Of a DNA stretch of 64,000 nt, positions 50,066 through 59,300 are shown in pieces (position 1 is the stretch's first letter; the number at the start of each line of letters is the position of its first letter). The notes below the pieces were generated by a model. It ran no database searches. It had not been told where the DNA came from and saw only the letters and a list, made by a program, of their open reading frames with translations. Both the position numbers and the translations under genes were made by a program. The DNA is taken from NCBI GenBank assembly GCA_016937695.1, contig JAFGWC010000074.1, positions 25,328 through 89,327 on the forward strand. Direction: 5' to 3'. This DNA comes from Bacteroidales bacterium. GTDB lineage: Bacteria; Bacteroidota; Bacteroidia; Bacteroidales; NBLH01.

Positions 50066-50641
50066 ATGAATCTACTTAAATATTCATTAATAGTTTTGTT
50101 TAGTACTTTGTTGCTTAACAAAACAAATGCTCAAGACAATTTAAGTCCTGAAAGAAAAGCTGCTGTTGACTCTCTTGCAATGGAAAAAGTTAGAGATTTA
50201 AGCAAATATATCAGCATAATTGGTGATAAAGAAACCGAATGGTCTGAAGCTAACAGAGTGATTGAAAGAACATTAGAACTCTTTATGGATGGAAGTCAAA
50301 TGGGAGTTTCTTCTTTACACCGAAAAAAAGTCAACTACTATCCTATTAAGGAATATCTTCAAAGATTGATGCGCCTGAACTACCAAAAAGTAAATATTAC
50401 ATGGTTTAACATACAATATGTTAGCGATTTAGTTAAACAACCTGATGGAAGATATGTTGGCGTTATTACAATTTATCAAAAATTTGAAGGAACAACAAAA
50501 GAAGGTCTTAAATATGTTGATGTTACAAAAAAAGACATCACTATTTATGTTGAAAGAAAACAAACTCAAATTGATGGTATTCCTATCGGATTTTGGGATG
50601 TATTACTTGGTGATATAAGAGTTACAGAAACTACAAAATAA
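50066..50641 (+). CDS. Small secreted protein related to the LRR protein N-domain
   Basis: From the ATG at 50066 the product is 191 residues with a signal peptide (MNLLKYSLIVLFSTLLLNKT, cleavage near NAQ). An in-frame TTG at 50027 is unlikely, as it would put 13 residues before the signal. The mature part has the pattern RDLSKYISIIGDKETEW, then VIERTLELFMDGSQM, YYPIKEYLQRLMRLNYQKVN and a C-terminal beta region. The same order of phrases occurs in residues 40-190 of the LRR protein at 51668 (EYLQGTLNAIGSEYT, KDVQAYLQDIDFFFKKVE), so the two share a domain. Function unknown, with a possible NTF2-like cone fold. Confidence 0.6.
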   Translation: MNLLKYSLIVLFSTLLLNKTNAQDNLSPERKAAVDSLAMEKVRDLSKYISIIGDKETEWSEANRVIERTLELFMDGSQMGVSSLHRKKVNYYPIKEYLQRLMRLNYQKVNITWFNIQYVSDLVKQPDGRYVGVITIYQKFEGTTKEGLKYVDVTKKDITIYVERKQTQIDGIPIGFWDVLLGDIRVTETTK

Positions 50642-50684
50642 TATTACCGATTTTATTAATAAACACAATAAAATTAGTTAAATA

Positions 50685-50723
50685 TTGCGAGTTACAGATT
50701 ACAAATTAATCTGTAACTCGCAA
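50685..50723 (+). terminator. Perfect 16-bp hairpin after the 50066 gene
   Basis: TTGCGAGTTACAGATT (50685-50700) is the exact reverse complement of AATCTGTAACTCGCAA (50708-50723), with a 7-base loop. It lies 44 bases past a stop codon. It lacks a T tract, so termination is likely but not certain. Confidence 0.5.
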
Positions 50724-50790
50724 CACATTTAAAACAATAAAAAACATTCAATCTGTTTTTCAATTATTTTCTTGAAATAATATAAAATTT

Positions 50791-51618
50791 ATGCGCAAAA
50801 AACTCTTATTCATACTATTTACTTTATTAATTAGCAATTTTGTTTCATCGCAACCAAGAACAAATGAAGACGAAACTTCTCTTTATGCATCAACAAAACA
50901 AATAAACCAATTTATTAGGCGATTTAACGGCGAAGAAGATTTACACGGAAACAGACTTTATCCTGAAAACAAAAACTACAGAAGCACTCAATTACGAAAA
51001 AAATATTTAAGCAATATATTTGATAATCAAAATTTTAACATATCAAATAATTTAAAAAACGAATTTATTAAAGATATTTTAAATAGTACAAACTCAAAAT
51101 ATTTCGATTTTTACGGAAATAATTGGTTTGCAGAAATTTCTACAGATTTTTTATACAACGGAAAAACTGAAAATATAATTTTATATCTGCAAATAGAAAA
51201 AGAAACAGGCGGCTACAAATGGTCATTTATAAACGCGTATTTCCCAAGTTTAGATAAAGAATTTAAAACAAATCCGCCAACAACTGATAAATTTATTCAT
51301 CCAATGAGCCACGAGTTAGAATTTATGAACTTAAGAAAAATATTTATCCACAATAAAGAAATTGAGCATTATGCTTTTAAAAATTACAAACCCGATTATT
51401 TAAGTCTTTTCTTTCTTGAAACAAAAAGAGGAAAATTACAATTTGTTACAGTTAATGAATTAAAATTTCATGTTTTTCAAATAAAAGATTGGTATTTCGA
51501 GATTCAAAATTTTAACAGAAAAGGCGAAAACACCGGCTGGCTTATATCTAATTTAATTAAAATCCCTGAAAAAGATAAAACATCATTAATAAACTTAATA
51601 ACTCACAATACAAATTAA
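50791..51618 (+). CDS. Secreted protein of unknown function
   Basis: The 275-residue product begins with a signal peptide (MRKKLLFILFTLLISNFVSS, cleavage near SSQ). The mature protein starts with a helical stretch (LYASTKQINQFIRRFNGEED), followed by an alpha/beta region rich in aromatic residues (WFAEISTDFLYNG, LQIEKETGGYKWSFINAYFP). Tyr, Asn and Lys are abundant, as in neighbouring genes. I do not recognise a family. It sits between two proteins that share a domain, on the same strand, with a 50-base gap to the LRR gene. Confidence 0.55.
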   Translation: MRKKLLFILFTLLISNFVSSQPRTNEDETSLYASTKQINQFIRRFNGEEDLHGNRLYPENKNYRSTQLRKKYLSNIFDNQNFNISNNLKNEFIKDILNSTNSKYFDFYGNNWFAEISTDFLYNGKTENIILYLQIEKETGGYKWSFINAYFPSLDKEFKTNPPTTDKFIHPMSHELEFMNLRKIFIHNKEIEHYAFKNYKPDYLSLFFLETKRGKLQFVTVNELKFHVFQIKDWYFEIQNFNRKGENTGWLISNLIKIPEKDKTSLINLITHNTN

Positions 51619-51667
51619 CAAAAAACCAATTATCTTACTGATTATTAACCTTTTAACTAATTTTCAA

Positions 51668-54214
51668 ATGAAAAAAAATATACTCTTAAGTAAACTTATT
51701 TTTTTAGCTATTTTTATATTATTTTATTCAGTAAATGCCGTAAATGCACAAAAAAATAAGGATAAACAAAAAGAAACAGCCGAAGAAGAAGCTAAAAAAG
51801 AAACTTTTGAACAATATAAAAATCAAGCTGCTCAACTAATAGAATATCTGCAAGGAACTTTAAATGCTATTGGAAGCGAATACACACCAACTTACGAAAA
51901 GCAAATAATGATTAACGAAAGTTATAACAAAATTTTTCTTGATGAAAATGTACAAGTTGAAGATGACCTTGATGAAAATCGTCAAATATACGCATACAAA
52001 GATGTACAGGCATATTTGCAAGATATTGATTTCTTTTTCAAAAAAGTTGAATTTAAATTTAAAATTGATACCATTGAGCAATTTTATAATTCTGACGAAC
52101 AACCGGTTTTTAAAGTAAAAACTGTTAGAAACCTTAAAGGTATAACAATATCTAATGACACAATTAATTCATTTTTAGACAGATACATCGAAATAAATTT
52201 AAACGAGCAAGAACAATCTTTAAAAATTGTTAGTTTTTATTCGACAAAATTAAATGAAGCTGACGAATTAAAAGATTGGTGGAAAGGATTAAGCTCTGAA
52301 TGGAAAAATATTTTCTACAAAAAACTGGATTTAAAAGAACCTGTAACTTACGAGCAATTAAAAAATGTTTTGAAAACTACAGAAATTGACATCTCTAACA
52401 ATAAGAATATCAACAACTTAAATCCTTTAAGCAAATTAAGCAGACTAAAAAAATTAAATTTAAGTAATACAGCCATTTCTGATTTATATCCGATAAGAAA
52501 TTTAAATAAATTGGAAGTTTTAGACTGTTCAAATACAAAAATCAGTACAATTAGTCATTTACAATACGCTTCTCAGCTTCAGGATTTATATCTTGATAAT
52601 ACAGAAATAAGTGATTTAACAACAGTTGAAAACTTCTTGAAACTAAGGAAGTTAAGTTTTGAAAACACTAAAGTTGACAGTATTGACGCATTTATTGAAC
52701 TATCTGCTCTTGAAGATTTACGTTTTAGTAATACAAAAGTTACAAATACTGAGGCTTTAAAAGAACTTACAAATATTAAAATTGCAAAATTTGACAATAC
52801 AAATATTAAAAGTTTAACCGATTTTGTTTCAAATAAAAACCTTGAACTTATTAGTTTTTCTAAAACAAAAATTACTGATATCAGTCCTTTAAAAGAAATG
52901 AATAAATTAAAATTTATCTATTTCGACAGCACACAGGTAAATTCATTATCAGAAATAGAAAATTTAACAAATCTTGAAGCCATTTATTGCGATAATTCCG
53001 GAATTGACAATAAAAAAGCAATAAATTTTATTGTAAAACATCCAAATACTTTGGTTATATTTAATTCAAACGAATTAAATAATTGGTGGAACGAAATGCC
53101 AGACTTCTGGAAAACATTTTTTATTAAAGATTATCTGAAAAATAAACCAACTAAAGAACAATTAAATAAACTAACACTTACTAAAGAAATTGATATTTCT
53201 GGAAAAACAGAATTTACAAGCATAAAAACATTAGAAAAATTAACAAGTCTTGCAAAATTAAACATTTCAGGAACAAAAGTTAATGAACTTACAGCTCTAA
53301 AAGCTTTAATTGATTTACAAAAACTCGATTGTTCAAAAACCGAAATTATAGATTTAAGTCCGCTTTCAAACTTAAAAAAGCTCGACTATTTAAACTGCTC
53401 AAATACAAAAATATCCAATTTATCGCCTTTAGCAAAATGCACAAATTTAGAAATAATAAATGCCGATAATACTGAAATTGAAGACATTAGCTCTTTAGAT
53501 TCGTTAAAAAGATTGAAAATAATTTATGCCGATAATTCAAAACTAACAAAAACATCAATAGAAAATATCTTAAATAAAACCAACACAACTCTTGTAGTTT
53601 TTAGAACTCAGGAACTTACAGATTGGTGGAATTTATTAGATGAAAAATGGAAAAATATTTTCAGAAAAATTAAAGGATTTACAGATAAACCAACAAAAGA
53701 ACAACTACAGCAAACAACTGAAATTCAGGAACTTGACTTAAAAGAATATCAAGGAATTAACGAACTAAAACCAGTTGAAATGCTTGTAAATTTAAAAGTT
53801 CTTAAATTTTCTGATACTGATATTATGAGTTTAGTTTCGTTAAAAAATCTAAATAATTTAACTGAGCTTCATTGCGCAAGAAACCCAATTCAAAGTCTTG
53901 AACCAATTAAAAATTTAAAAAATATCGAATATCTTGATTGTTCAAATACAAGAATCGATAATTTAGAAGCAATTACTAATTATAAAAATATTAAAACTTT
54001 AAAAGTATCCGGAACTAAAATTAAAAATCTTAACGAAATAGAAAATTTACAATCATTAAAACATTTAGAATTTTCAAGTACCGATGTAAGATGGCTAAAA
54101 CCTATTAAAGCTTTAAAAAACTTAAACACAATTAAATGCTATAATACTAAAATAATGAAAATATTTATGGACAAATACAAAGAAGAAGAACCAAATATTA
54201 ATATTTTATACTAG
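51668..54214 (+). CDS. Secreted leucine-rich-repeat protein with three WW-capped modules
   Basis: The 848-residue product has a signal peptide (hydrophobic ILLSKLIFLAIFILFYSV, cleavage near VNAQ), a Lys/Glu-rich spacer, and an N-terminal domain (about 40-200) like that of the 50066 product. Three leucine-rich-repeat blocks of 22-residue, internalin-like type follow (LKKLNLSNTAISDLYPIRNL). Each block is preceded by a conserved cap: DWWKGLSSEWKNIF at Trp204-205, NWWNEMPDFWKTFF at 473-474 and DWWNLLDEKWKNIF at 653-654, each followed by a TxEQL-type phrase. Such proteins bind other proteins. The partner is unknown, but the neighbours (caspase, serpin, sensor phosphatases) are candidates. Confidence 0.8.
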   Translation: MKKNILLSKLIFLAIFILFYSVNAVNAQKNKDKQKETAEEEAKKETFEQYKNQAAQLIEYLQGTLNAIGSEYTPTYEKQIMINESYNKIFLDENVQVEDDLDENRQIYAYKDVQAYLQDIDFFFKKVEFKFKIDTIEQFYNSDEQPVFKVKTVRNLKGITISNDTINSFLDRYIEINLNEQEQSLKIVSFYSTKLNEADELKDWWKGLSSEWKNIFYKKLDLKEPVTYEQLKNVLKTTEIDISNNKNINNLNPLSKLSRLKKLNLSNTAISDLYPIRNLNKLEVLDCSNTKISTISHLQYASQLQDLYLDNTEISDLTTVENFLKLRKLSFENTKVDSIDAFIELSALEDLRFSNTKVTNTEALKELTNIKIAKFDNTNIKSLTDFVSNKNLELISFSKTKITDISPLKEMNKLKFIYFDSTQVNSLSEIENLTNLEAIYCDNSGIDNKKAINFIVKHPNTLVIFNSNELNNWWNEMPDFWKTFFIKDYLKNKPTKEQLNKLTLTKEIDISGKTEFTSIKTLEKLTSLAKLNISGTKVNELTALKALIDLQKLDCSKTEIIDLSPLSNLKKLDYLNCSNTKISNLSPLAKCTNLEIINADNTEIEDISSLDSLKRLKIIYADNSKLTKTSIENILNKTNTTLVVFRTQELTDWWNLLDEKWKNIFRKIKGFTDKPTKEQLQQTTEIQELDLKEYQGINELKPVEMLVNLKVLKFSDTDIMSLVSLKNLNNLTELHCARNPIQSLEPIKNLKNIEYLDCSNTRIDNLEAITNYKNIKTLKVSGTKIKNLNEIENLQSLKHLEFSSTDVRWLKPIKALKNLNTIKCYNTKIMKIFMDKYKEEEPNINILY

Positions 54215-54233
54215 TGTTTAAAAAATCTAAAAC

Positions 54234-54270
54234 ACAAATAGATGCTTAAAAGCATCTATTTGTATTTTAT
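54234..54270 (+). terminator. Intrinsic terminator after the LRR gene
   Basis: ACAAATAGATGCTT (54234-54247) pairs with AAGCATCTATTTGT (54250-54263), followed by ATTTTAT. It lies 20 bases past the stop at 54214 and makes the serpin gene a separate unit. Confidence 0.75.
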
Positions 54271-54360
54271 ATCAAAAATAAATCATCAACTAGTTTATTT
54301 ATCCAAACAGAGGTATTAATTTTGTAGTCAAACAATTGCAATTTATTTAATATAACCCGA

Positions 54361-55587
54361 ATGAAAAAAATTTTATATATTTTATTAATTATTTCAATTA
54401 ATTTAAACATTTCTGCACAGGAAGACGAATATGTTAAATCTACCGTATTAAGAAATAACAAATTTTCGCTCGATTTTTACAAACATTTTAAAAATCAAAA
54501 CAGTGAAAATATAGTAATTTCTCCATTTGGGATTTCAAATACAATGGCAATGGCATACATTGGAAGCGATGGCGAAACTAAAACCCAAATTGCAGATAAA
54601 ATGTATTATATCACTCAATTTGGTGTGCTTTTTAGCTTTAAACAATTAATTAAAAGATTTATAATATACAGTAGCAAAGAAGTTAATTTATTGATTGGCA
54701 ACTCTTTATGGTATAACGAAACCAAAGAAATGCAAAAAAAATACAAAAACCTATTAAAAGTAAATTTTTTAGCTCATGTTCAAACTTTAGATTATAAAAG
54801 TTCTAGTAAAAAAACCACCAAACAAATAAACAGATGGTTAAAGAAATCAAGCAATTATAATTTAAGATCCATAATTAGTCCTGACGCAATTAACGAGTAC
54901 GACGACCTTATTTTCACAAATTATGTTTATTTAAATGGAAATTGGGACAGTCCTTTTAATGAAGAATTTACAAGTAAAGACGATTTTTATTTAGCTGACA
55001 GTACTAAAAGAAAAGTTGATTTTATGAATCAATATTCTTATTACAGATATAATGAAAATGAACTTTTTCAAATAATAGAACTGCCTTATTCAGGCAAAAA
55101 TATTTCTATGATTATTATTTTACCAAAAAAAGTTAATTCTATTGATACAATTGAAAATACAATAAACACCGTTAATTTAGATTTCTGGACAACAGAATTA
55201 TATTCAAAATTGGTAAAAGTTCGTTTACCTAAATTTAAAATTGATTACAATCAAGATGTTTCAAATTTAATATCTGAAAATTCTTGCGATTTGCCTTTTG
55301 GCGATAAAGCAAATTTTTCTAGAATTACTAAAGAAAAAACTAAAATCTCAAAATTAATTCAAAAAACAGTAATTGAAGTTGAAGAAAATAAAAACACAAA
55401 CCTCACCCAACAAATTGACGATGCTGATTGGTCTTCTCAAAATAGTGATATAAATTATATTAATTTTAATGCAAATCACCAATTTATATTTTTAGTTAAA
55501 GACAATATTAACAACAGTATTTTATTAATGGGAAAAGTTATTTCGCCAGATTTTAACACTCTTTCTGCAGATTTTTCTTATAATTAA
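54361..55587 (+). CDS. Secreted serpin-fold protein with atypical hinge
   Basis: The 408-residue product has a signal peptide (cleavage near ISAQ) and a complete serpin scaffold: NIVISPFGISNTMAMAYIGS, NYVYLNGNWDSPFNEEFTSK, ELPYSGKNISMIIILPKKV, RLPKFKIDYNQDVSNLI and the C-terminal FIFLVKDNINNSILLMGKVI. Inhibitory serpins have a small-residue hinge, usually GTEAAAAT, before the reactive loop. Here the equivalent residues after Glu341-Glu342 are NKNTNLTQQ, bulky and polar, so strand insertion and true inhibition are doubtful. Bacterial serpins often protect against host or self proteases. The nearby caspase gene makes a regulatory link attractive but unproven. A TAATTTTG -7 element lies at 54317-54324. 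Confidence 0.88.
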   Translation: MKKILYILLIISINLNISAQEDEYVKSTVLRNNKFSLDFYKHFKNQNSENIVISPFGISNTMAMAYIGSDGETKTQIADKMYYITQFGVLFSFKQLIKRFIIYSSKEVNLLIGNSLWYNETKEMQKKYKNLLKVNFLAHVQTLDYKSSSKKTTKQINRWLKKSSNYNLRSIISPDAINEYDDLIFTNYVYLNGNWDSPFNEEFTSKDDFYLADSTKRKVDFMNQYSYYRYNENELFQIIELPYSGKNISMIIILPKKVNSIDTIENTINTVNLDFWTTELYSKLVKVRLPKFKIDYNQDVSNLISENSCDLPFGDKANFSRITKEKTKISKLIQKTVIEVEENKNTNLTQQIDDADWSSQNSDINYINFNANHQFIFLVKDNINNSILLMGKVISPDFNTLSADFSYN

Positions 55588-55651
55588 ATTTTGATTTCTA
55601 AATAAAATTTCGTTTCTTTCATTGTAAAATTACTAACTAAAACAAATTATC

Positions 55652-56032
55652 ATGAAAAGAACACGGATTCTAATAATCTCACTTATTTTTTCAATTGCTT
55701 TTATTATTGTTTCATGCAGCAGTAGCAGTTACAATGTAAAAATTGATAAAAACACATACTCGCCCAGCTAATCAATAAAAATAGAATATACAGCTAATCC
55801 GGCTTGGGAAGAAAACGCATGGATTGGCATTATTCCTTCAAATGTTGCACATGGAAAAGAAGCTGAGAATGACAATTACGACATTTATTACGAATACTTA
55901 AAAGGCTCAGCTTCAGGCACTTTAACATTCACCGCTCCAAATGAGCCAGGCCAATACGATATTAGAATGCATGATACTGACGATGCAACTAAGGGTTTAG
56001 AAATTGCATCTGTAAGTTTTACTGTTAAATAA
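55652..56032 (+). pseudogene. Small lipoprotein gene interrupted by one in-frame stop
   Basis: An ATG at 55652 opens a frame with a lipoprotein signal (SLIFSIAFIIVSCSSSS-like, lipobox VSC) that runs into TAA at 55769-55771 (codon 40). The same frame then continues for 86 codons to TAA at 56030-56032 without another stop. The part after the stop (IKIEYTANPAWEENAWIGII, FTAPNEPGQYDIRMHDTDD) reads like an immunoglobulin-like beta-sandwich domain and has normal codon use. This fits a single-base nonsense mutation or a sequencing error in a roughly 126-residue lipoprotein. A good terminator follows at 56052. Confidence 0.75.
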
Positions 56033-56356
56033 ACTTTTATTTATATATTTTGAAGGTGTTATTATAATAGCACCTTTTTTTTGTATAAAATCATCAAAAA
56101 CCACAAATAATATTCATTAACTCAATTAATGAATAATTTAAATTTTATAAATCGAAATTACATTTTGTATTAAGCAAATAATAAGAAATCTTATTCAAAT
56201 TTTTCATCAAAATATTGTTAAAATTTAAAACTTTATTTCAGAATTAATAGTTTTGGTAAAATAATTGCATTGAGTTTATAATAATAAAAAAAATGTAAAT
56301 AAAACGCATATTTATTTAACTAAAACAACAACTATTTTTTTGAAAAGATATTGAAT
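56033..56356. other. 324-base intergenic region
   Basis: Apart from the terminator at 56052-56082 the region is AT-rich. I see no ORF, repeat or clear promoter. The leader of the second propeller-PP2C gene must start here. Confidence 0.5.
56052..56082 (+). terminator. Intrinsic terminator after the broken lipoprotein gene
   Basis: AAGGTG (56053-56058) pairs with CACCTT (56071-56076), with extra pairs between TTAT and ATAG inside, followed by at least eight T residues to 56082. Confidence 0.85.
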
Positions 56357-59300
56357 ATGAAGCTATTATCATCTTTCAAAATAAGTCTTATTATTCTGAT
56401 AATTACCAACTTAAGTGGGTTTTTACCAAAAAATCAATATAATAATGAGCTTAATTTTGTAACTAATACAAATAAATACGCAAAAATTATTAAGCCGGTT
56501 AAGGTTGATATTTTAAATACCGGCAATCCATATATTACAAATTTCAATTTTAATATTGATGAACAAATTTGGTCAATTACACAGGATGATGAAGGAGTTA
56601 TACTTTTTGCATATAAAAAAGGCATTATTTTATTTAACGGATCACATTTACAAGAAATTTCAACGAATAATATTCCTTTAATTATAAAACCTCTAAATAA
56701 AAACAATATAATTTTAGTTGGGTGTAATAATGATTATGGATATTTGAAAAAAAACAATAAAGGAAAATATCAATATCACTCTTTGGCTACTGAAAAAATA
56801 AATATTGGAGAAATTAGTGAAATCAAAATTAATAATAACAGTATTTTCTTTTATAGCGATAAAGCTCTAATTCAATTAAATAAGAGTAATCTCAGTTTTC
56901 AAAATTCATGGATTTCTAATGAAAATGAAAAATTTTTCGGTATAGTTCAATTTAACGATAAAATATTCCTGAACAAAGAAGAAGGTCTTTACCTTGCACA
57001 AGATGACAGCAAACTAAAACTAACAAACAAAAGCAACTACATAGCAGGCAAAAAAATATTATTTGATATATATTTCAGAAAATCACAAATAATTATAGGA
57101 ACAGAAAACAACAAACTATATATATTCGACGGAAAAAAAATAAATATTTATAACACTTCTGCTCAGGAATATATTGAAGAAAGCAATTTAGTTAGCGCAG
57201 TAAATATATCATATGACTTGTTTGCAATATCAACACTTTCTGGCGGTGCAGTTATTATAAATAAAAATGTCGGCGAAATTGTAAATACAATTAATTATAA
57301 TACCGGTTTGCCAGATGATGAAGTATTTGCAATCAATAAAGACAATCAGGGAAGCTTATGGATTTCTCACGGAGTTGGCATTAGCAGAATCAATTATAAT
57401 ATTCCTATAAAAGATTTTAATTCTTATCCGGGAATTGAAGGCAAAATTGTTGGTTTAGAAAATTTTGACAATACAATTTTTGTAGCTACAACTCAAGGGC
57501 TCTTTTATTTAGATACAGTTTCTAATTTAAAAGAAATTGAAATATATACAAAAAAACAAGTTGCTGTTGAAGAAAACGAAAATATAAATAAAAAAGTTTT
57601 TCAAAGATGGATTAAAAAAGACAAGCGAAAAAACAAAAAAACCGACAAAAAAGATACAAAAACAAAAAAAACTATTAATTTAAAAACAACTTACATTAAA
57701 CAAAAAGCATATAAACAAACATTAAATTATATATTTAAAAAAGTAAAAACAATCAATTCGAAATGTAAACAATTAATTGTTAATGAAGATGAATTTTTAA
57801 TTGCTACAAATACTGGACTTTACGAAGTAGAAAATCGAAAATCAAAAATCATTTTAAAAAATGTTTATGTAAATCAAATTTACAAATCATCAATTAACGG
57901 CGTTTATTTTATTGCCACAAACAATGGTTTGATTTCAATAAAAAAAACAAAAAAGAAATGGGAAATTAATAAAAAAATTCAACCAAAAGACTTTAATAAT
58001 ATCATTTATTCATTATTGGAAGACAAAAATCATAATCTTTGGCTTGGAGGCGACAATGTAGTTTACAAATTTATTTTAGATAATGATTTAAAAACAAAAT
58101 CTATTGAAGAATATAAAATAAAAAGCGAGATTCCTGATAAAATATCAGTTAAAAAAATTAAAAATAAGATATATTTTATTTCGTCTAATAAAATATATGA
58201 ATTTAACAGTAAACTAAATAAAATCAATATTAACAAAAGTCTTTTAAAAGATTCTACTTCTTTTTCGAATCACATTATAGGGCAAAACAATATTTCGTGG
58301 TTTAAACAGAATAACAAATGGAACTTTTACAGCAATGTTTATGAAATAGAATCTGATCAAATTTCTTTGCTAAGCCTTTTTGATAATATCCAAAACATTA
58401 AAGTTGACTATGATAGAAGTTTATGGATAATTGACGGTAACAATCAATTATTCAAAATGTTACCTATACAAAAGAATATTTCATTTATGAAAGATTTTAA
58501 TGTATTTATAGAAGAAATTCATGATGAAGCTGGTAATTTATTATCATTAAAAAATGCAAATTTAGAATATGAACATTCCTCTTTAACATTTAAAATTAAT
58601 GCTCCGTTTTATTTAAAAAAAGGCGGAATTAAATATCAATATTATGTAAAAGGAGTAATGAAAAGCTGGACAGAATGGCGTGATAGTCCGGAATTAGAAT
58701 TTTTAGTTGGAAATCCAGGAAAATATAGATTAAATATAAGAGCAAAAAACATTTTTGGTAACATTAGTCCATCCAAAGAAGTTATTTTTAATATAAAATC
58801 TCCAATCTGGATGAAAACTTGGTTCATTCTTTCATTCGTTGCATTTATTATTATTTTTTCAATCATTATCGTAATTTTAATAATTAAAAAAAGAGAAAGA
58901 AAACTTTTAAGAGAAAAACGAATACTTGAAGAAAAAGTACAAGAAAGAACAATTGAAATTTCGAGACAGAAAGAAGAAATTCAACTTAAAAACATTGAAA
59001 TTACAGACAGTATAAATTATGCGCGGCAAATACAAAAGGCTGTAATTCCGCCAATTAGCATATTAGAAAACTCAGCAAAAGAATATTTTTTAATAAATAT
59101 GCCTAAAAATATTGTTAGCGGAGATTATTATTGGATTTGCAAAAAAGATGATTTGCTTGTTGTTGCTGTTGCAGATTGCACAGGACACGGAGTTCCTGGC
59201 GCATTTTTAAGTATGCTTGGAATTTCTTTTCTTAACGAAATTACTAATAAAAGACCCGAATTTAAACCTAACTTAATTCTTGAAGAACTCAGATACAAAA

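Noticed and set aside
55652..56032. Programmed read-through or recoding at the TAA of the small lipoprotein gene
   Set aside because: No downstream stimulatory structure was recognised, and TAA is the least leaky stop; a nonsense mutation or sequence error is simpler.
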